From Belliella filtrata (GTDB lineage: Bacteria; Bacteroidota; Bacteroidia; Cytophagales; Cyclobacteriaceae), in NCBI RefSeq assembly GCF_022549775.1, contig NZ_JAKZGP010000010.1, positions 34,332-98,331 of the forward strand: a stretch of DNA of 64,000 nt. Direction: 5' to 3'. The notes under the pieces are model-generated. The model had not been told where the DNA came from. It ran no database searches and was given only the letters and a program-made list of their open reading frames with translations. The position numbers and the translations under genes were made by a program. Shown piece by piece: positions 1 through 9,141 of this stretch; position 1 is the stretch's first letter; every line of letters starts with the position of its first letter.

Positions 1-590
1 TTGATAACAGAAGCATTTTGTCTTGTGGAGTTAATTAACTTTAACCAATCATTTCCATAGAAGTATGTAAAGATGTACTTTGCAAATTCTCGAATTGATT
101 TTTCCTTATAGGCTATGTTTTCCTGAAGAATATTTGATTTTTCTGATTGTTTTTTTGGAGAAAATTCGTTGGATAAATCTTCTAGTTTAGCAATAGTATT
201 TTTTAAGGCATTGTTTTCAAGAACAATATTCGCTTCTGGATTATTAGTATCATAATTTGGTGAATTTGCCCACATAATAATCTTGCTTAATGTAGTAAAC
301 ATTGGCTTGGTTTGAACCGTACATTGAGCATTTGCGGCAGCATCAGTATAGAATTGGCTTCCTAAATCCCTCCACTCTTTTTCAACATATTTTTCATGTC
401 CACTGAAACTAGCATGGTTATTTAAAATATCCTTCAAACACGCTAAAAATGATTCAAGACTTAGTGTAAAGTATTTTTTATTACCACCACTACTTGAATT
501 ACTGAAAGTAATATACCCTCCTTTATCTGATAGTTCCGCTTTGAACTTTGAGTTGCTATTTTCGTATTTTGAAAAATCTAACCATTCCAT
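1..590 (-). CDS. Partial protein of unknown function, N-terminal 196 residues
   Basis: An open frame begins with ATG at 590 and runs off the left edge without a stop, so only the N-terminus is visible. It starts 4 bases after the stop of the C5-cytosine methylase and is almost certainly co-transcribed with it. The visible part is hydrophilic, with an asparagine/lysine-rich stretch around residues 115-165 and an aromatic segment (FAKYIFTYFYGNDW) near 175-188. I recognise no catalytic motif here. Its place directly behind a methylase suggests the restriction subunit of the same system, for example the N-terminal specificity region of a McrB-like or type II restriction protein. That is inference from position only. 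Confidence 0.6.
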   Translation of the reverse strand, partial: MEWLDFSKYENSNSKFKAELSDKGGYITFSNSSSGGNKKYFTLSLESFLACLKDILNNHASFSGHEKYVEKEWRDLGSQFYTDAAANAQCTVQTKPMFTTLSKIIMWANSPNYDTNNPEANIVLENNALKNTIAKLEDLSNEFSPKKQSEKSNILQENIAYKEKSIREFAKYIFTYFYGNDWLKLINSTRQNASVI

Positions 591-594
591 ACTA

Positions 595-1701
595 TTAGTC
601 ATTTAATAATTGTTTTATAATCTCTGAAGCAATTGTTTTTACCACTGGGATAGAAACACTATTTCCGAATTGTTTGTACGCTTGGTTGTCCGAAACGGGT
701 ATTTCAAACCAACTATCTATCGGATAACCCTGCAATCTAGCTGCTTCTTTTGGATGTAATTTCCTGGGCCTGTTTGGCCTTTCAGGTATATTATTTTGTT
801 CAATTAAAATTTCACTTCCATCTTTATAATATCGAGCCGAGATGGTACTTGTATATGGAGACCCTTCATTAAAAGATGAATAACCAAAACCATTTCCTTT
901 TTGTGCATGCTCAACCCTACGTCTTTGATGACCCGCCCATAATTTTTCTGAAATAGTATAAGTTTTTTTATCTCTTTTTTCAAGGGCTTCTAGTTCCTCC
1001 TGACTTAATAATATGGAACCTACATTAATAATTTTAGCCCTTTCATCTCTTTTTTCTCTTTCAAAAATGACTTCTCCATTATCATCTAATCCCCACGGAA
1101 ACTTAAACTCTTTTGATTTCACACTATCCCGATGCCAAGCCACTATAAAAATACGTTCTCGGTTTTGAGGAACTCCAAAATGTTTGCTGTTTAAAACTTC
1201 TGCACTTACTTCATAACCCAAGTCATTCAATACCTCTTTTATTCGTTTAAAAGTATTTCCTTTATCATGATTTTTAAAACCTTTTACATTCTCTAATAAA
1301 AGGATTTTAGGTATTTTAACCTTTTTATTGAATTTGTTTGCTTCAATTTTAGACTTTACAATTTCTTTGATGTTAAAAAACAAGGTTCCTCTCGTGTCAT
1401 CAAATCCCTTTTTTAGGCCTGCATGTGAAAATGGCTGGCATGGAAAGCCAGCACATAAAATATCAAAATCTGGAATCTTAGAATATTCAAGCTTTGGATC
1501 GGTAATATCTTCATTAAAGTTCTCGTTTTCAAAAATCTCAGGTGAAATTTTTATGAAGTTATGCTTATAAGTCTGACGTGCAAATTTGTCAATCTCCGAG
1601 GCAAAAACACATCTACCTCCATTTTCATGCATTGCAATGTGAAAGCCACCTATACCTGCGAAAAGATCGATAAATTTGAACGGTTTTAAGTCCTTGGACA
1701 T
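595..1701 (-). CDS. DNA (cytosine-5-)-methyltransferase
   Basis: It transfers a methyl group from S-adenosylmethionine to C5 of cytosine in a specific DNA site. Motif I (FIDLFAGIGGFH) lies at the N-terminus, motif IV carries the catalytic Cys (GFPCQPFSHAG), motif VI is LLENVKGF, motif VIII is RERIFIVAW, and motif X (QFGNSVSIPV) is at the C-terminus, so the enzyme looks complete. The target recognition region between VIII and X is about 130 residues. The frame stays open to an ATG at 1743, with further ATGs at 1725 and 1701. I prefer 1701 (MSKDLKPF) because it sits just before motif I and because the tail of an XRE regulator reads through 1712 in another frame. The next gene begins 4 bases downstream. 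Confidence 0.93.
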   Translation of the reverse strand: MSKDLKPFKFIDLFAGIGGFHIAMHENGGRCVFASEIDKFARQTYKHNFIKISPEIFENENFNEDITDPKLEYSKIPDFDILCAGFPCQPFSHAGLKKGFDDTRGTLFFNIKEIVKSKIEANKFNKKVKIPKILLLENVKGFKNHDKGNTFKRIKEVLNDLGYEVSAEVLNSKHFGVPQNRERIFIVAWHRDSVKSKEFKFPWGLDDNGEVIFEREKRDERAKIINVGSILLSQEELEALEKRDKKTYTISEKLWAGHQRRRVEHAQKGNGFGYSSFNEGSPYTSTISARYYKDGSEILIEQNNIPERPNRPRKLHPKEAARLQGYPIDSWFEIPVSDNQAYKQFGNSVSIPVVKTIASEIIKQLLND

Positions 1702-1711
1702 TTTATTTTTT

Positions 1712-1792
1712 TTAATTTTCGCCATTTGTCTTCGTTGAAACAATTAAATCCTTGATCTCAAAATCAAGAATATTTGCAACATATTTGAGCTC
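1712..1792 (-). pseudogene. C-terminal remnant of an XRE-type regulator
   Basis: A 26-codon frame (ELKYVANILDFEIKDLIV and so on) ends at TAA 1712-1714, 11 bases before the preferred methylase start. The sequence resembles the last helices of XRE/Cro-type proteins that often precede C5 methylases. In-frame TAA at 1793-1795 cuts it off and no start or helix-turn-helix part is left upstream. It is probably the stump of a controller gene lost when unrelated DNA was joined upstream. The family call rests on a short stretch and on context. Confidence 0.4.
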
Positions 1793-2482
1793 TTAAAGCA
1801 TCGATTGTTGTAGGCTATGAACATATTCCTTCACCACGTTATGGCTTTTTAAGAGTTATCAGCAAGCCAATTTTGTTTAAACCCTTTCTGCTCAAGCACT
1901 TCCTTTATTCGGTTCTTTTCCGTATAAATTTAAGCTGCTAAAATAGTCCAAAATTTGCTTTCATTTAGTTTCTAGATATACATTTCCACTGTTTTCTTAT
2001 TAAGTAGGTCCAAGTATTGGTAAAAAAAGCTCTTTGGATTTTTCACTCTTGATTTGTGGGTGGGCAAAAACCAAATGCATCTATTTGTGAGTTGGATATT
2101 CCAGCATTTTCATTTACAAGAAGAAAATCGTTCAATTTGAGCTTATTTCGAGACCTAAATCCTCATTAGCAAGACAGAACTTATTGATTTGCTCTTTATA
2201 TCTATTGATTTAACTCCAATTCTGATTTCGACAATAACTTTATTTCACCCAATAACAATAGATTTAGAATCAATGTCTTCCTACTACCTCAAATCCTGAC
2301 TTGCAATATCATTTAGGTCGGAGCAACCTACATTCCATTGAATCTGCGCTCGATAAATCGGAAAGCCCCATACTGCTTCTCCCCTATTAAGAATACGTTG
2401 GTCTGATCTTCCTTCACTTATTGTGAAGACCGTGAGCTATGGAGAAGACGCACCTCGTCATCTTCTCGGTTGAGGAGACAAT
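1793..2482. other. Degenerate intergenic region with IS110 remnant and hairpin
   Basis: No convincing gene lies here. The stretch contains an IS110 terminal remnant (2121-2216), a short hairpin CTTCAC-TTATT-GTGAAG at 2412-2428, and a junction CTCGAGTGGCTGT at about 2474 that resembles the one just before the gene ending at 13503 (CTCGACTGGCTGT). It appears to be several decayed cassette or IS ends joined together. Confidence 0.5.
2121..2216 (-). mobile_element. IS110-family terminal remnant (C-terminal end)
   Basis: The bases match, with many changes, the end of the IS110 copies at about 16810-16920 and 21068-21180. Both have AAGAAAATCG, then a TTTGAGCT-like block, CGAGNCCTAAATCCTCATTAG and a TTATTGATTTG-like block. 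It corresponds to the last ~30 codons of the transposase plus the element end. It is too short and mutated to code. Confidence 0.6.
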
Positions 2483-3508
2483 CTACTCGAGTGGCTGTTC
2501 ATCTTTTATTAAATTCATTAAATCAGTATGTGTTTTAAATGTCATTTTGAAGTCATCTAAACTAATTGCTACATTACCAAGAATTATTAAATGCTTTTTT
2601 GTCTTTGGGTAATAATAATTTGCACTTGCATAACCTGGTGAGTAACCAAAGGCTCCGATTTGAATATTTTCTTCATTCTCTTTAAAAATTAATCCATAAC
2701 CATATTCTAACGTTTCTAAAATTGGATGAACTCTTGTTGCATATCTCGTCTTCATCAGCTCCATGAAAGTTGGATTTAAGATTTTGCCCGAATGCAGTAA
2801 AATATTCCATTTCAGTAAATCATCAACATTAGATATAAAACCTCCTGCGGCAACGTATTCTACTGGATTTCCTTCAGCAAGGATAAGTTCTCTTAATTCA
2901 TTCTCTTCATAGCTTTTTACTAAGTTTTGATAATTTTTATTGTCTGGATGAAAGGTATTCTGTAATCCCAATTCTTCAAAAAACTCGGTAGCTATTCTTT
3001 CAAAAGATTTTCCTTGAATTTTTTCTAAAATATTTGCCAATAAACCATAGCCTATTTGAGAATAACTGAATTTTGTTCCTAATTCAAATTCCAAAGGTTC
3101 ATCAAGTTCAACAATTCCATGAGTATGGATTAAAAGATGATGAACAGTTACTTCATTAACCCAATCTTGTTCAATATCAATTAGAAACTTATTAATTGTA
3201 TCGGTCAAATTCAGTTTCCCTTTTTCAATTTCTTTTAAAATTAGAACTGCTGTTATTTGTTTGCTAATAGACCCAATATAGAACTGGTCATCCTCTTTTA
3301 ATTTTTGATTTTTTTCTAAATCAGAAAAGCCAAATGCTTTTCTGTAAACTATGTTATTGTTATCTGCTATTAAAACAACACCATTAAACTTATTTATATT
3401 GACTATGGAGTCAACTTGAGTTAATATCACATCATTCTCATTTGTATTCTTTCTTGAATTACAAGAAATTAATAAGATAGATATGATTAATAATTTTATG
3501 TTCTTCAT
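2483..3508 (-). CDS. Serine hydrolase of the class C beta-lactamase-like family, lipoprotein
   Basis: A 341-residue exported protein. The signal peptide ends in a lipobox-like LLISC (Cys16), so it is probably anchored to a membrane facing the periplasm. The SxxK nucleophile motif is SISK at residues 80-83. The YxN position is YSQ at 149-151, and the conserved LLIHTHGI lies at 125-132. The third motif (KTG/HxG in true enzymes) reads GAFG near the C-terminus, so activity may be peptidase- or esterase-like rather than antibiotic hydrolysis. It is a single gene flanked by palindromic intergenic sequence, which fits a cassette-like arrival. The substrate cannot be told. Confidence 0.85.
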   Translation of the reverse strand: MKNIKLLIISILLISCNSRKNTNENDVILTQVDSIVNINKFNGVVLIADNNNIVYRKAFGFSDLEKNQKLKEDDQFYIGSISKQITAVLILKEIEKGKLNLTDTINKFLIDIEQDWVNEVTVHHLLIHTHGIVELDEPLEFELGTKFSYSQIGYGLLANILEKIQGKSFERIATEFFEELGLQNTFHPDNKNYQNLVKSYEENELRELILAEGNPVEYVAAGGFISNVDDLLKWNILLHSGKILNPTFMELMKTRYATRVHPILETLEYGYGLIFKENEENIQIGAFGYSPGYASANYYYPKTKKHLIILGNVAISLDDFKMTFKTHTDLMNLIKDEQPLE

Positions 3509-3550
3509 TTTTATGGCATTGTTTTTAAAATGATATTCAACTGTGATTCT

Positions 3551-3637
3551 AATATTTACAAGCAGCGGCTTTAACCACTGAACTTCAAATTAAACACTTT
3601 TCTGAACTATTAAGTACGAATCCCCTACTTGCTTATA
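3551..3637. repeat. Imperfect long palindrome, cassette-junction-like
   Basis: Arms at 3551-3568 (AATATTTACAAGCAGCGG) and 3622-3637 (CCCCTACTTGCTTATA) pair imperfectly around a ~50-base centre that has further self-complementarity. The layout resembles the folded recombination sites of integron cassettes, but strict RYYYAAC/GTTRRRY boxes are not present. It separates the serine hydrolase from the DUF1801 gene. Confidence 0.45.
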
Positions 3638-3657
3638 GCTGTGTAAGCATTAGCATT

Positions 3658-4083
3658 CTATATCCCTAAGGTTATCAAGTGTTTTACTTTGTGGTAGATT
3701 AAAGATGCCTTTATACATTCCTTTAATTCCATTTCAGGTATACTTTGGTTAAGCTGAAATACAATTGCTCGATTTCCTTCGTAATGGAATTTATGGTCAA
3801 AAACCATTCTGAAAGTACCAACAAGCCTGCTTGTACATTGGAAATACATGGCATACTGGTCAGGTGTCTTTTCTTTCCAATCCATTCGTAAGGTACTTCC
3901 GTTTTTGGTTACAAAACTCGGCTCTCCCCACTTCAATGTTTCTTCTAATTCATCAATACCTTCCTCTTCGGCTGTTTCTATAACCAAGGCTCTTAAATAT
4001 TGCATTTTCTCCCGAACTTTTTTGGGATAAGCCGCAAATACTTCATTCACTTTCGGGTTTGTTTTCAGCTTTAACCTTCCCAT
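3658..4083 (-). CDS. DUF1801-family protein
   Basis: A 141-residue cytosolic protein that matches the DUF1801 pattern: an N-terminal helix with YPKKVREKMQYLRALV, then ETLKWGEPSF, a central TPDQYAMYFQC strand region, and a C-terminal IKASLIYHKVKHL helix. The family is widespread and has no established enzyme activity. The ATG at 4083 lies 21 bases after the stop of the effector-binding fragment, so the two were probably one transcription unit. Confidence 0.85.
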   Translation of the reverse strand: MGRLKLKTNPKVNEVFAAYPKKVREKMQYLRALVIETAEEEGIDELEETLKWGEPSFVTKNGSTLRMDWKEKTPDQYAMYFQCTSRLVGTFRMVFDHKFHYEGNRAIVFQLNQSIPEMELKECIKASLIYHKVKHLITLGI

Positions 4084-4104
4084 AATTTAATCCTTAATGG
4101 CTAC

Positions 4105-4361
4105 TTAAAAATCTACCTCGGCATCAGATGGGTTCTGGGCTTTTTCCCCGAACGCTTCAAAGTCTGCCGTATATGCCCTGTCCAAATTCATCTCCCAAAT
4201 TTTCGCCCAGTGATTTAAAATCAGCCCTTTTATTAAATCCCCTTTTGAAGATGTTTTTATATAGGCCCCTCCATCAAATGATTTACCTATCATTCCTACA
4301 GGGATTTCATCAAGGCTATAGATAATCTTTTCTTCAAATGTACATATAACCTCATAGATTT
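4105..4361 (-). pseudogene. Truncated GyrI-like / AraC effector-binding domain protein
   Basis: The segment with RAYTADFEAFGEKAQNPSDA and VDF matches the end of GyrI-like small-molecule-binding domains (the AraC-E-bind fold). A frame from ATG at 4293 gives 62 residues. The same frame continues upstream without ATG through LDEIPVGMIGKSFDGG to a stop near 4361, and family resemblance continues there. Only the last ~85 residues of a normally 150-290-residue protein remain, and the DNA-binding part is absent. It looks like a 5' truncated gene in front of the DUF1801 gene. A working short protein from 4293 cannot be excluded. Confidence 0.6.
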
Positions 4362-4490
4362 ATTAAAAATTATCAATTGTTTGATTTAACTCAATGGTTT
4401 TGGTGTTCCGGCCATTGGATTATAGTTAGTGGATTAATTAAAAGGTCCGCTGTAACCAAAACTATTAGTGGGACAGGTTATGATCCGGAG

Positions 4491-4697
4491 TTAGACTAAA
4501 TGGGGCAACATGCTCCGGAATAATCCTTGAAATTTTTCCTGTCTTAGGTGGTAAACATCCCATGGAATATCCACCAAATCGAGCTCTATAGTTATCAAGC
4601 CTATTTTTGTAATATTCCGAACCAATAATTTGAAGTAATGTCTGCTTTCAGAACATAGTTTGACTTTTTTAATTTCTCCATATTTTCTTTTATCCAA
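4491..4697 (-). CDS. Small hypothetical protein, possible last gene of the HerA-NurA operon
   Basis: A 68-residue frame with a TTG start 6 bases after the stop of the HNH gene. It is rich in basic residues at the N-terminus and then alternates hydrophobic and charged residues (LLVRNITKIGLITIELDLV), as in a small alpha/beta protein. I recognise no domain. The tight spacing supports translation as the last operon gene, but the weak start and short length leave real doubt. Confidence 0.4.
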   Translation of the reverse strand: MDKRKYGEIKKVKLCSESRHYFKLLVRNITKIGLITIELDLVDIPWDVYHLRQEKFQGLFRSMLPHLV

Positions 4698-4703
4698 TTC
4701 ATA

Positions 4704-5591
4704 TTATATAGCAATTCCGAAATTCACTCTTAAAAATTCACCTACTATTTGCCTAGCCATACCAACATACTCCTCCTCTGGATTTAAAAACTTTTTTAAA
4801 CCTTCCAGTTCTCTTTTTAAAATCCGTTCATAGTAAAATTTCTTTGTTGTGTCTGCAGATCCAATAACATCATTATAATTTTCAGTAGCTTCTTTCACTC
4901 TTTGTATTTGTGCCTGCATCTCTATAAGTTTCTTTTCCCGAGATTGAACAAGATACATTCTTTGTAAAACATATACATCTATGGATTTTTTACCCTTAAT
5001 ACTTTCGTTTCCACCTACAACTTTTTTAGGTCGAATAACACCTTCATCACCGTATTCTAAATGATCTTCTGGATTATCAATACATGGATTTAGTAAAAGT
5101 CTATATGGTTCTTCATCTGCAATCCCATTAACGCTGTCATGTTTACGTATGTATTTAGTGCCATCCGACAGAGGAAATTGATTCATTTTCCCCATAGTCT
5201 TTTTGGTACCTATTCCGTACATGGAATGAGATAATTTTTGATTACAGTTTCTGCAAGACAACAACAAATTATCCCAATCTGCTGCTAGCCAGTAATAACC
5301 GGGTTTCTTATTTGGGCTCGCTTCTTCAATTTCTCCTTTAGGGCGAAAATGCTCGACATCCCCAGAATAAACATGTAGAAATGTGCTTTCACAGTAGGCA
5401 CATTTTCCTCTGAATAACTTTATTAAAGAGTCTTTTACCTCAGAATCTGAATATATTTTAAACTCGAAATTAGTCGTCCCATCAAAAGAAGTGTAATGTT
5501 CAATCGCTCTTTCTGTTTCTGTTTTACCCGTTTTATTTTTTTTATCTAATGCAGATGGTTTTGGCACTTGAGATCTATCAACTTTTATCAT
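4704..5591 (-). CDS. HNH endonuclease-like protein (TIGR02646/PtuB type)
   Basis: A 295-residue predicted nuclease. The metal and catalytic pattern is CAYC (64-67), VEHFRPKG (79-86, with the catalytic-type His81), WDNLLLSCRNCNQ (106-118). This is the signature of the TIGR02646 HNH group that includes PtuB of Septu and the HNH partner of some retrons. It lies 6 bases after the HNH-ATPase fusion and probably acts with it. Two HNH proteins in one operon is unusual and may mean a hetero-oligomeric nuclease. Substrate preference (DNA or RNA) is not visible. Confidence 0.85.
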   Translation of the reverse strand: MIKVDRSQVPKPSALDKKNKTGKTETERAIEHYTSFDGTTNFEFKIYSDSEVKDSLIKLFRGKCAYCESTFLHVYSGDVEHFRPKGEIEEASPNKKPGYYWLAADWDNLLLSCRNCNQKLSHSMYGIGTKKTMGKMNQFPLSDGTKYIRKHDSVNGIADEEPYRLLLNPCIDNPEDHLEYGDEGVIRPKKVVGGNESIKGKKSIDVYVLQRMYLVQSREKKLIEMQAQIQRVKEATENYNDVIGSADTTKKFYYERILKRELEGLKKFLNPEEEYVGMARQIVGEFLRVNFGIAI

Positions 5592-5597
5592 AATGAT

Positions 5598-7799
5598 CTA
5601 TTTTTTAATATCCAAAGTTTTCCATATACTTTCAACCCGTTTCAATGCCTCCTTTTCTAAATCCTTTTTAATTTTTAAACCATCTTCTCTTGTCTTACGG
5701 GCAAGCAATTCATCGATAACATAATAGGTAAGCTCTTCACGTTCTGTATCTCCCAAATGTTTAATCCGAGGTATAATCTGGCTTAGATCTAAAAGACGAT
5801 TTTTTTGTTCTTCACTTCTGTCTTTTTCTTCCAAAGCTAGAATTACATAATATTCATCAAAAAGCCTTTCTGTTTCGGGGTCTATTGTGCTTTTTAATCC
5901 AAAAAAATCTGAAGTCAATATCTGATCCACTCGTAGTTCACTTGGGTCGGGCAATTCCGTTAATGCTATTACTTCATTTTCTTGATTTTTAGTAAGTACA
6001 ACAGTTTCTCCAGCTCTTAATCCTCTCAGACAAAGTGGTTCATGTGTTGTTACTACAAAGCGAATTTTAGGAAAAGCTTTTCTTAGACGTGTAACTACTT
6101 CCATTCTCCAACGCGGATGCAAATGAGTACCTATTTCATCAATAAGTACCATTCCTTCTGCTAAATCAAATGTTACATTTTCTCCTGCTAAAGTAGCCAT
6201 GATATCAACCGCTAAATAGAAGATCGATCTATATCCATCACTAAGTTCATCAATTAAAAAAACATCGCCATTTCTTTTTATTACTGGCTGATTTTTTACA
6301 ATACTTATAGTGTCATCATTTTCCAGAAGCATTAAATCTTTTAGAGATATTGCTACTCGATCAAAAGCATCTTTATCTTTTTTGAATAATTTAACTAACC
6401 AACTATCAGCATCTATTAGAGAAAATGTATAGTCAAATAGATTTTTGGCTTTAGCTCCGTAAAAATCTCCTTTTTCAGGTTGAATTTTTCCTTCTTTTGG
6501 TTTTAAACGTATAGAATTATAAGCTACAATATTAACTATGGGTTGATATAGGGTGGTCTTAATTTCTGTTTTATTAAAAGTTACCTCTATAGGTCGAATT
6601 GCACCTACAAGATGTATTCGAATAAATCCGCTTCTTGCACCATGCTTTAAAAGGTCTTTACCTTCTAGCTCTAAACTTTTTATATATTCATCTCCTGTCA
6701 AGCCAATTACAAAAGCTTTCAATAGTGAGCTTTTTCCAACACCATTTTCGCCAAGAAATAATAACCAGGGTTCGTTTTCAATAGGAGAATCTGAATTATG
6801 ATTAAATTCTATTGCTAAAGAAGAGAAGCACTTAAAGTTTTTCAACTCTATTTTTTCAACATATACATGCTTTATTGAACTTATAGATTGTTCAAAATTA
6901 TATTTTTCAGTTTCGGTAAAAGTTTCTGATTTAAGAATTGAAAAATTTTTGATTAGTCTGATTTCTTTGTTTCTGGTTTTATGTCCAGCAATAGAAAAAA
7001 AATATTCCTGTATCTCAGGTCTATTTCCCAACCATTTAGAGAGCATAAATCGTTGTATTCCTAAATAAGATTCTTCAGAATGAATGGTATATTTGTATTG
7101 CCAAGCACTATATAACTTTTTAATGTTTTCTCGATTTGATTCTTCTTTTTTCAATAATTTCAAAAGTAATTCCCATTCCCCATATAGTACTTTTAAAACT
7201 TCTAGCCTTGCATTCACCAACTCAGAACGATCAAGCTTTAGTATTTCTATGGTGGTAGCACCCTTAGGAGAAATCGCTTCAATTCCTCCTTGCTCATTAA
7301 AAATTAAATGTTCTTCCGGCTTGTCTATGCATGGATCTATTAACAGAGCCTTTTCGTGATATATGACTTCTTTGTAAGGTGTATTTAACGGTATTCTTTT
7401 TCCTTCAACTGGAAACCATGTCGATTTATATTGATTACAGTGAGAGCAACTTAAATAAATGTTATTCCAATCATAGGTTAACCACCAATAATGATCTGTT
7501 GAGAATTCCTTGTCCAATCCTCTGGCTCCTCCTTTAGGACGGAAATGATCATATTCAGATTGAACTCGATTGAATGATATAGGTGATTCACAATAAGCAC
7601 ATTTCTCTTTAAATACTTCTCGTAGTGCTTCGAGGAATTTATCTCTTAATTCTTTTTCAAAAGGTTGTGAGTATTTTTGCTGAGATCTGCTTTCTTTTGA
7701 TTTTAAATAGAACTCTTCCAGTCTTTTTTTTGCTATTTCGACTTCCTTTGAATAAAAGACCTCTGGCACAGGAATGATATTTCTTTCTACGTAAATCAT
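5598..7799 (-). CDS. HNH nuclease fused to AAA/SMC-like ATPase (PtuB-PtuA-like fusion)
   Basis: A 733-residue fusion. Residues 67-124 form an HNH nuclease (CAYC, YDHFRPKG, DWNNIYLSCSHCNQ). Residues from about 312 form an ABC/SMC-like ATPase: Walker A GENGVGKS at 350-357, signature-like DELSDGYRS at 517-525, Walker B VLIDEIGTHLHP at 551-562, and His586 in TTHEP. In Septu the ATPase and the HNH protein are separate; here both lie in one chain and a second HNH protein follows. A charged C-terminal tail (about 640-733) has no known motif. The ATG overlaps the NurA stop by 4 bases, indicating coupled translation. Likely role: the sensing and cutting component of a defence complex. Confidence 0.88.
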   Translation of the reverse strand: MIYVERNIIPVPEVFYSKEVEIAKKRLEEFYLKSKESRSQQKYSQPFEKELRDKFLEALREVFKEKCAYCESPISFNRVQSEYDHFRPKGGARGLDKEFSTDHYWWLTYDWNNIYLSCSHCNQYKSTWFPVEGKRIPLNTPYKEVIYHEKALLIDPCIDKPEEHLIFNEQGGIEAISPKGATTIEILKLDRSELVNARLEVLKVLYGEWELLLKLLKKEESNRENIKKLYSAWQYKYTIHSEESYLGIQRFMLSKWLGNRPEIQEYFFSIAGHKTRNKEIRLIKNFSILKSETFTETEKYNFEQSISSIKHVYVEKIELKNFKCFSSLAIEFNHNSDSPIENEPWLLFLGENGVGKSSLLKAFVIGLTGDEYIKSLELEGKDLLKHGARSGFIRIHLVGAIRPIEVTFNKTEIKTTLYQPIVNIVAYNSIRLKPKEGKIQPEKGDFYGAKAKNLFDYTFSLIDADSWLVKLFKKDKDAFDRVAISLKDLMLLENDDTISIVKNQPVIKRNGDVFLIDELSDGYRSIFYLAVDIMATLAGENVTFDLAEGMVLIDEIGTHLHPRWRMEVVTRLRKAFPKIRFVVTTHEPLCLRGLRAGETVVLTKNQENEVIALTELPDPSELRVDQILTSDFFGLKSTIDPETERLFDEYYVILALEEKDRSEEQKNRLLDLSQIIPRIKHLGDTEREELTYYVIDELLARKTREDGLKIKKDLEKEALKRVESIWKTLDIKK

Positions 7800-9136
7800 T
7801 TTGTATGTTTTCTAGCAAATTTTTCCAAAATACTTGAACTCGGGTGGCTAGATAGTGAAATAAGCTTATTGGCTAAAGCTACCGGTACAATTGAATTATC
7901 ATACATATCACATCTTAGCTTTTCTATATTCCAAAGTATTATATCCAGATTTTTAAAATCAGTCTTTTGTGGATTCAGTACTATGTTTTCATTTTCGACA
8001 GGAAGTGTAATAACATATACTCTTTCATCCCTTGACTTAAAAATAATCTTCGAACTATAATATGAAGTATGTGCATATGGTTCTGGGTTATCAGAAGGTC
8101 CTGGTAAAATATAAGAGTAAATGTGTTTATTGTTAAGCAGTAAAGCTTCTCCTGGTTCTAATAAGTTTTTGATTTCATCTGCATGTTCTACAAATGCCCC
8201 TGATTTTTCTAAACCGGCTAAAAATAAGTTATGATTTCTAAATAAGTAATTACATAATTTTCGAACGTGTTTATGCATATTGGCTGTTTGCCCAAAAAAT
8301 GCCAGAGGTCCATCTTTAATAAAGAAAAATTTATCCAGAAATTTAGGCTGTGTTTCTTTGATATACTTGATTGTATGTATAATGTTTATCTGTTCGATTA
8401 GGTTAACAAGGTACCCAAGAATTCCACCTGCTCCGAGTTCATCATCAATCACTTCATGTAATCTGAAACAGTCTGTCAGATATAATATTCCATTACATTC
8501 CGGACAGTTTGTGGTGTATTCGCTATTGAAATTTGCACGTAAAATATTTTGATTTTTCTCTTCACAATTTGGACAAGTGGTTAAGTTAAAACTATCCACA
8601 GGTTGGTCAAACAAATTAAAAATTAGCCAATGTGTTGTAGAAAGCAAATTATTCTTTTCATCTCCTTTCCTTCTAAAGTAATCATAAATTGTTCGGCGAA
8701 CGGAATGAGTTAAAGTAATACTGCTATTATATGAAACGTTTTTTGTTGGAAGTACTAATTTGCTTCTTTCTAAATCTTTAAGTGCTGAAATTGATTCCCT
8801 AGAAATAAATGGCATTTCGGAAATGTTATTTAAATCTTCGGTATTTAGAAAGATCTCTCCAAATTGAAAGAATGTTATCAATGAAGAAGGAAATGTTTTC
8901 TTAACTGGAATAGTAGCGTAACCACCGTCCATTGCTATAATATATTCAATTGGATTCTCATCGGGATATTGAACTTTGATAACAAGAGATTTATCCAATT
9001 CTACTTCTTCGGCGGATTTAGGATATTCGCAATTTTCCAAAAATGATCGAACCTCTTCATCATTTATTATAAATGAATGGGATGATTTACTGGCTAATTC
9101 ATCAGGACGTTTACCTGTTCTACTACTGTATGCCAT
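7796..9136 (-). CDS. NurA-domain nuclease with zinc ribbon
   Basis: A 446-residue protein with NurA nuclease features: AMDGGYATIP with Asp70 near the N-terminus and FFIKDGPLAFFGQ with Asp275, both matching conserved metal-binding aspartates, plus the ending block with SYYSSKIIFK. Between them a zinc-ribbon pair, CPNC (188-191) and CPEC (211-214), is inserted. NurA enzymes are exo/endonucleases that work with the HerA translocase in DNA end processing, and the HerA-like gene lies directly upstream (5-base gap). The downstream fusion gene overlaps by 4 bases. In this setting it is more likely a defence nuclease than housekeeping repair. Confidence 0.8.
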   Translation of the reverse strand: MAYSSRTGKRPDELASKSSHSFIINDEEVRSFLENCEYPKSAEEVELDKSLVIKVQYPDENPIEYIIAMDGGYATIPVKKTFPSSLITFFQFGEIFLNTEDLNNISEMPFISRESISALKDLERSKLVLPTKNVSYNSSITLTHSVRRTIYDYFRRKGDEKNNLLSTTHWLIFNLFDQPVDSFNLTTCPNCEEKNQNILRANFNSEYTTNCPECNGILYLTDCFRLHEVIDDELGAGGILGYLVNLIEQINIIHTIKYIKETQPKFLDKFFFIKDGPLAFFGQTANMHKHVRKLCNYLFRNHNLFLAGLEKSGAFVEHADEIKNLLEPGEALLLNNKHIYSYILPGPSDNPEPYAHTSYYSSKIIFKSRDERVYVITLPVENENIVLNPQKTDFKNLDIILWNIEKLRCDMYDNSIVPVALANKLISLSSHPSSSILEKFARKHTK

Positions 9137-9141
9137 AATAC

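Noticed and set aside
4704..7799. Plain Septu (PtuA-PtuB) call
   Set aside because: The ATPase is fused to an HNH domain and both genes are translationally coupled to NurA, HerA and a methylase, which standard Septu lacks.
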